A stretch of DNA of 12,269 bases from assembly GCA_903844785.1 (NCBI GenBank), contig CAIMVB010000507.1:1-12269 (forward strand), in the 5' to 3' direction. A program made the position numbers and the translations under genes. The notes under the pieces are model-generated. The model did no database searches and had not been told where the DNA came from. It saw only the letters and a program-made list of their open reading frames with translations. Below are positions 7,111-12,269 of this stretch, piece by piece (the first letter of the stretch is position 1; each line of letters opens with the position of its first letter). Source of the DNA: an uncultured Rhodospirillales bacterium (GTDB lineage: Bacteria; Pseudomonadota; Alphaproteobacteria; Acetobacterales; Acetobacteraceae).

Positions 7111-8613
7111 ATGACACGCATCGCCATTGGCGGCTTTTTGCATGAAAGCCATTCCTTCGCGCCGCTGCCGACCGGCTGGCAGGAATTCGTCAAACCCGGC
7201 GGCTTCCCGCCGCTGCAACGCCCGGCTGGCTTGATTGAAGCCATGCGCCCAACCAGCGCGCCCATCGCCGGCGCGATCATGGTGGCGGAAGAAGCGGGCG
7301 TTGAATTGGCCCCCCTGGTTTGGTGCTTCGCCAATCCCGCCGGGCCAGTAACCGCCGAGGCATTTGAACGCATCGCGGCATTATTGGTCGCGAGCCTTTC
7401 CGATGCCATGGAAGCCGGCCCGATTGATGGCGTCTATCTTGATTTGCACGGCGCCATGGTGGCGGTAGGTTTTGATGATGCGGAAGCCGAAGTGCTGCGC
7501 CGCGTGCGCGCCGTAGTGGGCTCGGATTTGCCCATCGCCGTCAGCCTTGATCCGCATGCGAATAAAACCGCGGAAATGGTGGCGCTTTCCGATGTGCTGG
7601 TGCCGTTCCGCACCTATCCGCATGTGGATATGAAACCAGCGGGCGCGCAGGCCACGCGTTTGCTGCTGCGCATGATCGCGGAAGGTCGCAAGCCCGCCAA
7701 GCTGTTTCGCGATTTGGATTTCTGGACGCCCTTGCCCGGCCAATGCACCATGGTCGCCCCCATGGCTGATGTCATGGCCGAACGGGCAAAGCTAGGCGCG
7801 GCGCCAGGTGTTTGGGAATTGGGCTTCTGCTTCGGCTTTCCTTACGCGGATTTCCCTGGTTGCGGCATGGCGATTGCCGCTTATGCCGATACGGTTGATC
7901 AGGCCGGCGCGGCAGCGGAAGCGCTGGCCGCTTATATTGCCAGCAAGGAACCGGAATTCGCCCTGGGTGTGGCAACTGCCGCCGAAGGTGTCGCCCGCGC
8001 TATTGCTGGGCGTGGTGGCAAGGGACCGGTTGTTCTGGCCGATACGCAGGATAATCCGGGCGGTGGGGGGCATGGTGATACCACTGGCTTGCTCGCGGAA
8101 TTGATCCGCCAGAACGCGCAGGGTGCGGTGCTGGCGCCGATGAATGATGCGGAAGCGGCCGCCGCCTGCCACGCGGCGGGCGAAGGTGCGCGTATTACGC
8201 TCGACCTTGGTGGCAAAAGTGATGGCGTGCCCTTGCGGGTGGAAGCGGTGGTGGAAAAGCTTTCTGATGGCCGCTTCACGCTGAGCGGACCGATGGGCAA
8301 GGGCAATCCCGCCGATCTTGGGCCTTCAGCCTTGATCCGTGTGGCGCCTGGCGTGCGCGTGGTGGTGGTCAGCCGCAAAATGCAGGGTCATGATCAGGAA
8401 TTATTCCGCCAGGTGGGCGTGGAGCCGGCGGAACAGGCGATTATCGCGGTGAAATCCAGCGTGCATTTCCGCGCGCATTTCCAGCCGATTTCGTCCGAGG
8501 TGATTGTGGTGACCGCGCCCGGCCCGGTGGTGGCGGACCCCGCGACTCTGCCCTTCACCAATCTGCGCCCCGGCTTGCGGCTCCGCCCCGGCGATAACCG
8601 CGCCTGGGGGTGA
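7111..8613 (+). CDS. M81-family metallopeptidase (MlrC-like)
   Basis: The 500-residue protein has the two-part MlrC architecture. The N-terminal part (about 1-290) starts RIAIGGFLHESHSFAP, a family hallmark with H11/E12, and continues with YLDLHGAMV (109-117), SLDPHANKT (145-153) and FRTYPHVDM (166-174), whose Asp, Glu and His residues are the likely metal ligands. The C-terminal part opens with VVLADTQDNPGGGGHGDTT (307-325). The founding member, MlrC of microcystin-degrading sphingomonads, cleaves linearised microcystin peptides; most homologues, including those in genomes with no link to microcystin, have no known substrate. ATG 7111 follows the amidase stop after one base and has AAAGGA at 7097-7102. 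The open frame back to 6994 overlaps the amidase gene and is not used. It is the last gene of the operon; the convergent kinase gene leaves no room for a terminator. Confidence 0.9.
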   Translation: MTRIAIGGFLHESHSFAPLPTGWQEFVKPGGFPPLQRPAGLIEAMRPTSAPIAGAIMVAEEAGVELAPLVWCFANPAGPVTAEAFERIAALLVASLSDAMEAGPIDGVYLDLHGAMVAVGFDDAEAEVLRRVRAVVGSDLPIAVSLDPHANKTAEMVALSDVLVPFRTYPHVDMKPAGAQATRLLLRMIAEGRKPAKLFRDLDFWTPLPGQCTMVAPMADVMAERAKLGAAPGVWELGFCFGFPYADFPGCGMAIAAYADTVDQAGAAAEALAAYIASKEPEFALGVATAAEGVARAIAGRGGKGPVVLADTQDNPGGGGHGDTTGLLAELIRQNAQGAVLAPMNDAEAAAACHAAGEGARITLDLGGKSDGVPLRVEAVVEKLSDGRFTLSGPMGKGNPADLGPSALIRVAPGVRVVVVSRKMQGHDQELFRQVGVEPAEQAIIAVKSSVHFRAHFQPISSEVIVVTAPGPVVADPATLPFTNLRPGLRLRPGDNRAWG

Positions 8614-8614
8614 C

Positions 8615-9538
8615 TCAGGCGCTTTCCAGCAGCGCGCGCACCGCATCGGGCTTTGGCAAGGGCGCCACCGCGCCATAACCCGTGGTGGAAAGCGCGGCGG
8701 CGGCATTGGCGTAGCGCGCGGCCTGCAGCGGCGCATCGCCCGCGAGCAAGCGCGCAAGGAAATTGCCAGCGTAACAATCCCCCGCGCCAGTCGCATCCAA
8801 CGCCTCCACCTTGTAAGCAGGGATGCGGCTGCGGCTTTCGCGCGTGGCAAGGATGGCGCCCTCAGCCCCGCATTTCAGCACCACCAGGGGTGCCAGGCGC
8901 AAATAGAAATCGCAGATATCATCAGGGTTTTGCAGACCAGTCAGCGCCACCGCATCGTCCAAGGATGGCAGCGCAATATCGGCCATGGCAATCGCGGCAT
9001 GGATCACAGAAGCCGCCCGCGCCGCCGGCCAAAGCCTGAGGCGCAGATTGGTGTCATAGGAAATCTGCACACCTGCCGCGCGGGCAATCTCCATGGCGCG
9101 GAAGGCGGCATCACAAGCGCTAGTCGAAATCGCCTGGCTGATGCCGGACAGATGCAGGTATTTTGCGCGACGAATGGCCCCTTCAGGCACATCCGCCGGA
9201 CCATAAAGTGATGCCGCGCTGCCGCTGCGATAGAAGCTGAAATGATGCCCACGCGCATCATGCGTGACGAAGTAAATCCCCGTCGGTGCGGCAGGGTTAC
9301 GGATGACGTTGGATGTATCCACGCCTTCCCCAGCCCATAGCGTCATGAAACTTTCGCCCGGCCCATCCTCCCCAAGCGCGGTCAGCATCCCAACCGAAGC
9401 GCCCGCCCGCGCGGCGGCGATGGCGGCGTTGGAGGTATCGCCCCCATGGCCTTCCAGGTAAGTGCGCCTGCCATCCGCGCCCGGCTTCTGCGCGTTGAAT
9501 TCCAGCATGGGTTCGCCGAGGCAAAGAATATCAACCAT
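8615..9538 (-). CDS. PfkB-family carbohydrate kinase, 2-keto-3-deoxygluconate-kinase-like
   Basis: The product is 307 residues, the normal ribokinase/PfkB length. It carries the N-terminal GGDTSNAAIAAARAGA signature (32-47) and the C-terminal DATGAGDCYAGNF signature (248-260) with catalytic base D254 and the anion hole GAGD. HHFSFYRSGSAASLY (98-112) and SYDTNLRLRLWP (160-171) resemble KDG kinases, which phosphorylate 2-keto-3-deoxygluconate to KDPG for the Entner-Doudoroff route; other sugar or nucleoside substrates in this diverse family cannot be excluded. There is no sugar-catabolic neighbour in the window to support the choice. ATG 9538 is preceded directly by AGGGG, too close to act as a normal Shine-Dalgarno. 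Its stop codon is separated from that of the convergent M81 gene by a single base (8614). Confidence 0.88.
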   Translation of the reverse strand: MVDILCLGEPMLEFNAQKPGADGRRTYLEGHGGDTSNAAIAAARAGASVGMLTALGEDGPGESFMTLWAGEGVDTSNVIRNPAAPTGIYFVTHDARGHHFSFYRSGSAASLYGPADVPEGAIRRAKYLHLSGISQAISTSACDAAFRAMEIARAAGVQISYDTNLRLRLWPAARAASVIHAAIAMADIALPSLDDAVALTGLQNPDDICDFYLRLAPLVVLKCGAEGAILATRESRSRIPAYKVEALDATGAGDCYAGNFLARLLAGDAPLQAARYANAAAALSTTGYGAVAPLPKPDAVRALLESA

Positions 9539-9603
9539 CCCCTATGCTTGTCCGATGCAGGAGAGGATTTCAAGCAAGCCGCAAGACGGACTATAGAACC
9601 CCC
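9539..9603. promoter_or_regulatory. Divergent promoter region, kinase / FAD dehydrogenase
   Basis: These 65 nt separate the two start codons. Rightward, TATAGA at 9592-9597 is a good -10 with a weak -35 (TTCAAG, 9569-9574) at 17-bp spacing; it places the transcription start close to ATG 9604 itself. Leftward, TTGAAA (9573-9568, five of six to TTGACA) is a good -35 but its -10 is poor (AAGCAT at 18-bp spacing). The two -35 boxes overlap, so the promoters would compete if both are real. Confidence 0.35.
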
Positions 9604-11268
9604 ATGATCCGCCTGACCGAATTGCGCCTGCCGCTGAACCATCCGGAAGACGCTTTGCGTGCCGCCGTGCTGGGGCGGCTTGGCATTGGCGATGCGGCAC
9701 TGCAGGCGATGCATGTCTTCCGCCGTGGCTATGATGCGCGCAAGCCTCAGGCGATCATGCTGGTCTATACGCTGGATTGCGAAGTTGCTGATGAGGCTGC
9801 GCTTTTGGCCCGCCATGCGGGGGATCAGCGGATCGGCCCCGCGCCGGATACCGGCTATCGCTTTGTGGCGCGCGCGCCGGAAGGTATTCGTCGCCCGGTA
9901 GTGGTCGGCACCGGACCCTGCGGCTTCATGGCGGCGCTATTGTTGGCGCAAATGGGCTTCCGCCCGTTGATCCTGGAACGCGGCAAGGTGGTGCGCGAAC
10001 GCACCAAGGATACCTGGGGCCTTTGGCGGCGCGGGGTGCTGAACCCGGAGAGCAATGTGCAATATGGCGAAGGCGGCGCCGGCACTTTTTCCGATGGCAA
10101 GCTCTATAGCCAAATCCGCGACCCGCGCCATTACGGGCGCAAGGTGCTGGCGGAATTCGTGAAGGCCGGCGCGCCGGAGGAGATTCTCTATGTCTCCAAG
10201 CCGCATATCGGTACGTTTCGGCTGGTTTCCATGGTGGAACATATCCGCGCGGAGATCGAAGCCCTGGGTGGTGAATACCGCTTCGGCGCGCGGGTGGATG
10301 ACCTGATCATCGAAGCAGGCACCGATGGCACGCGGCGCTTGCGCGGCCTGGTACTTCAGGATGGTGAGGTGATTGAGGCCGATCACGCCATCCTCGCCCT
10401 TGGTCATAGCGCGCGCGATAGCTTCGCCATGCTGCAAGCGCGCGGCATTGCCATGCAGGCCAAACCCTTTTCCATCGGCGTGCGGATTGAACACCCGCAA
10501 GGCATCATTGACCGCGCGCGGTTTGGCCCCAATGCTGGCAATCCGCTGCTAGGTGCCGCGGATTACAAGCTGGTGCATCACGCGAAAAATGGCCGCGCTG
10601 TCTATAGTTTTTGCATGTGCCCCGGCGGCACGGTGGTGGCCGCCACCAGTGAGGCCGGGCGCGTGGTGACCAATGGCATGAGCCAATATTCGCGTGCCGA
10701 ACGCAATGCCAATGCCGGCATGGTGGTAGCGATCTCGCCCGATGATTATCCGGGCGATGTGCTTTCTGGCATTGACTATCAACGCCATTGGGAAAGCGCG
10801 GCCTTTGCCGCTGGCGGAGGCGATTACCGCGCGCCCGCGCAGCTGGTGAGCGATTTCCTGGCGGGCCGCCCCAGCACCGCGCTGGGCGATGTGCTGCCAA
10901 GCTATAAGCCGGGCGTGACGCCAACTGACCTCGCGCTCTGCCTGCCCGATTTCGCGGTGGAAGCGATGCGTGAAGCGCTGCTGGCTTTTGATCAGCAATT
11001 GTCCGGCTTTGCACGGCCAGATGCGGTGATGACCGGCGTTGAAACCCGCACCAGCAGCCCCATTCGCATCCCGCGCGGCTTTGATTTTCAAAGCATCAAT
11101 ACGCCAGGGCTTTTCCCGGCAGGTGAGGGCGCTGGCTATGCCGGCGGCATTCTGAGCGCCGGCGTGGATGGCATTCGTGTCGCTGAGGCTTTAGCGCTGA
11201 CCCTGACCGGCCAGCCCATTCCGCGCGACATGAGCCGCGGCGCTGAAACCGGCATGACCTACGGCTGA
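9604..11268 (+). CDS. NAD(P)/FAD-dependent oxidoreductase (COG2509, uncharacterised FAD-dependent dehydrogenase)
   Basis: This is a 554-residue flavoprotein. Residues 1-95 form a separate N-terminal domain (MIRLTELRLPLNHPEDALR...) typical of the COG2509 group. The FAD Rossmann motif is GTGPCG (102-107), with the ribose-binding E125 in LILERG. The family-specific segment GEGGAGTFSDGK (155-166) follows. Near the end are ETRTSSPIRIP (480-490) and the second flavin motif AGEGAGYAGGILSAG (506-520). The family is widespread but its substrate is not established, so only a redox role with FAD is supported. ATG 9604 is preferred to the open frame from 9544 because the family begins with this RLTELRLPL strand. 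No Shine-Dalgarno is visible, and the -10 element 7 nt upstream suggests a leaderless or near-leaderless message. It lies divergent from the kinase gene and upstream of the SDR gene on the same strand. Confidence 0.9.
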   Translation: MIRLTELRLPLNHPEDALRAAVLGRLGIGDAALQAMHVFRRGYDARKPQAIMLVYTLDCEVADEAALLARHAGDQRIGPAPDTGYRFVARAPEGIRRPVVVGTGPCGFMAALLLAQMGFRPLILERGKVVRERTKDTWGLWRRGVLNPESNVQYGEGGAGTFSDGKLYSQIRDPRHYGRKVLAEFVKAGAPEEILYVSKPHIGTFRLVSMVEHIRAEIEALGGEYRFGARVDDLIIEAGTDGTRRLRGLVLQDGEVIEADHAILALGHSARDSFAMLQARGIAMQAKPFSIGVRIEHPQGIIDRARFGPNAGNPLLGAADYKLVHHAKNGRAVYSFCMCPGGTVVAATSEAGRVVTNGMSQYSRAERNANAGMVVAISPDDYPGDVLSGIDYQRHWESAAFAAGGGDYRAPAQLVSDFLAGRPSTALGDVLPSYKPGVTPTDLALCLPDFAVEAMREALLAFDQQLSGFARPDAVMTGVETRTSSPIRIPRGFDFQSINTPGLFPAGEGAGYAGGILSAGVDGIRVAEALALTLTGQPIPRDMSRGAETGMTYG

Positions 11269-11283
11269 CTTGCGGAACCGCCC

Positions 11284-11299
11284 AAGCCTTGCAAGGCTT
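11284..11299. promoter_or_regulatory. 16-bp perfect palindrome upstream of the SDR gene
   Basis: AAGCCTTGCAAGGCTT reads identically on both strands, in the 61-nt gap between the FAD dehydrogenase stop and the SDR start. It could be a dimeric-regulator operator or fold into a short hairpin. No T-run follows, so it is not a standard intrinsic terminator. A smaller inverted repeat GCGG-AA-CCGC (11272-11281) sits just before it. Confidence 0.4.
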
Positions 11300-11329
11300 C
11301 CTGATCAAGAATGACCAGGAGGAAACATC

Positions 11330-12082
11330 ATGCGCGTAGCAAACAAGGTGGCGTTGATTACGGGGGCGGCTTCCGGCATGGGCGCGGCCACCGCGCGGCT
11401 TATGGCGCGCGAAGGGGCCAAGGTGGTGGTGGCCGATATGATGGAAGCCGAAGGCCGCGCCGTGGTGGCTGACATCGTGAAGGCCGGCGGCAGCGCCAGC
11501 TATCTGAATTTGGATGTGGCCGATGAAGCGCAATGGGAAGCGGCGATTGCTGCCGTGCTTGCCGCGCATGGCCGGCTTGATGTGCTGGTGAATAACGCCG
11601 GCATTTCCGGCAGCAATACCAATAACCTGTATGATACCGCGCTGTGGGACCGGATCATGGCGGTGAATGCGCGCGGCGTTTTCCTTGGCGTGAAGCACGG
11701 CGTTGCCGCCATGCGGAAGTCAGGCGGTGGTTCCATCATCAACCTGTCCTCAATCTCTGGCGTGGTCGGGCAGGATCGCATCCATTGCGCCTATAATGCA
11801 TCCAAGGCCGCGGTGCGATTGCTGACGAAATCCATTGCCGTGCAGGAAGGCGCTTCGGGCATTCGCCTGAATACGGTGCATCCCGGCCTCATGCCGCCCA
11901 TGCGCACCAGCGGTGCCACGGCTGATCCCGTGTTCCGCGCCAAAATGCTGGGCCATGTGCCGATGGGCCGCACCGGTGAGGTGGATGAAGTTGCCTACGC
12001 CATCCTGTTCCTGGCGTCGGACGAGTCATCCTATATGACCGGGTCAGAAATGCATGTGGATGGCGGGTATCTCGCTTCCTGA
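11330..12082 (+). CDS. Classical short-chain dehydrogenase/reductase (SDR), NAD(H)-type
   Basis: The 250-residue protein is a complete classical SDR. It has the cofactor glycine motif TGAASGMG (11-18), D36 at the end of beta-2 (VVVAD), which usually selects NAD(H) over NADP(H), LDVAD (61-65), NNAG (88-91), N113, the catalytic Ser in NLSSISG (S141 most likely), Y155 and K159 in YNASK, HPG (184-186) and the C-terminal VDGGYLAS. The reaction is NAD-linked oxidation of an alcohol or reduction of a ketone; the substrate cannot be assigned. The ribosome site AGGAGG (11317-11322) at 7-nt spacing is the best in the window and fixes ATG 11330. It lies 61 nt after the flavoprotein gene, separated by a 16-bp palindrome, so co-transcription is possible but not certain. 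It converges with a CoA-transferase gene 28 nt beyond its stop, which hints at acyl or alcohol catabolism. Confidence 0.93.
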   Translation: MRVANKVALITGAASGMGAATARLMAREGAKVVVADMMEAEGRAVVADIVKAGGSASYLNLDVADEAQWEAAIAAVLAAHGRLDVLVNNAGISGSNTNNLYDTALWDRIMAVNARGVFLGVKHGVAAMRKSGGGSIINLSSISGVVGQDRIHCAYNASKAAVRLLTKSIAVQEGASGIRLNTVHPGLMPPMRTSGATADPVFRAKMLGHVPMGRTGEVDEVAYAILFLASDESSYMTGSEMHVDGGYLAS

Positions 12083-12091
12083 TCAATAGCG

Positions 12092-12130
12092 TCGCTGCGC
12101 GGGTCTGGTTTCAGATGACCCGCGCGGCGG
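12092..12130. terminator. Possible hairpin terminator between convergent SDR and CoA-transferase genes
   Basis: Arms 12092-12105 and 12117-12130 pair over 14 bp (two G-U wobbles in the rightward RNA, nine contiguous Watson-Crick pairs next to the loop) around an 11-nt loop that contains the CoA-transferase stop codon. No T-run follows on either strand, so a stand-alone intrinsic terminator is doubtful; the hairpin could block exonucleases or work with Rho. Confidence 0.35.
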
Positions 12131-12269
12131 CAAGCGCTTCCATTTCCGCTTCAGACAGTTTCAGCCAGTCACGATAGATTTCGGCGTTATGCTCGCCCAT
12201 GGCGGGGCCGAGCCATTTCACCTCACCAGGTGTTTCGGAAAGCCGCGGCACAAGATTGGGAATGGCCAA
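12111..12269 (-). CDS. CaiB/BaiF family III CoA-transferase, C-terminal fragment (5' end off-window)
   Basis: The last 52 residues of a leftward gene are visible, ending at TGA (12113..12111). The fragment contains VPRLSETPGEVKWLGPAMG then EHNAEIYRDWLKLSEAEMEAL and ends AAARVI. The order PRLS-TPG, W-GP-GEHN, helix with LGLS/E-type capping, ...VI is the typical C-terminus of family III CoA-transferases (CaiB, BaiF, Frc, alpha-methylacyl-CoA racemase). These exchange CoA between carboxylic acids or racemise 2-methylacyl-CoAs. The catalytic Asp and the CoA-binding domain lie outside the window, so the specific reaction is unknown. It is convergent with the SDR gene. Confidence 0.85.
   Translation of the reverse strand: MAIPNLVPRLSETPGEVKWLGPAMGEHNAEIYRDWLKLSEAEMEALAAARVI

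Noticed and set aside
7111..8613. Microcystin degradation locus
   Set aside because: Only the MlrC-type family is present. No MlrA, MlrB or MlrD homologue is in view and M81 proteins are widespread outside microcystin degraders.

Overview
The window reads as chromosomal DNA from a GC-rich alphaproteobacterium. A member of the Acetobacteraceae (Roseomonas-like) is my best guess, inferred from codon choice, an Ala/Lys/Pro-rich basic tail, a ComM/YifB ATPase, a COG2509 flavoprotein and a CaiB/BaiF CoA-transferase in one neighbourhood. No 16S or other taxonomic marker is present, so this is inference only. Gene density is very high. I see no rRNA, tRNA, CRISPR, insertion sequence, prophage or transposon signature.

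Layout. (1) 2-344: the 3' end of a gene for a histone H1-like or otherwise Lys-rich-tailed DNA-binding protein, built from near-perfect 15-bp repeats and closed by a strong intrinsic terminator. (2) 357-827: a GNAT acetyltransferase, convergent with (3) 850-4452: a leftward block encoding an acetylpolyamine-amidohydrolase/HDAC-fold enzyme, an M19 membrane-dipeptidase-family enzyme (ATGA overlap) and, 43 nt further on, ComM. (4) 4558-8613: a tight rightward operon of three metallohydrolases: an ArgE/DapE-type M20 deacylase, a hydantoinase/carbamoylase-type M20 amidase (TGATG overlap) and an M81 (MlrC-like) enzyme (1-nt gap). (5) 8615-9538: a leftward PfkB sugar kinase with KDG-kinase-like motifs, converging on the M81 gene with one base between stop codons. 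(6) 9604-11268: a COG2509 FAD-dependent dehydrogenase, divergent from the kinase. (7) 11330-12082: a short-chain dehydrogenase with a textbook Shine-Dalgarno, convergent with (8) the C-terminal end of a CaiB/BaiF family III CoA-transferase running off the right edge.

The coherent theme is blocks 3 and 4. Five different metal-dependent C-N (amide, peptide, ureido) hydrolases sit back-to-back around one 105-nt divergent control region, which carries a 7-bp inverted repeat touching the first leftward start codon. This looks like a catabolic module for acylated, carbamoylated or peptidic nitrogen compounds. No transporter or regulator is visible here and the substrate cannot be read from the sequence. 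Every enzyme belongs to a known family, so any novelty lies in the combination rather than in a new protein type. The remaining genes look like ordinary housekeeping or metabolic genes.
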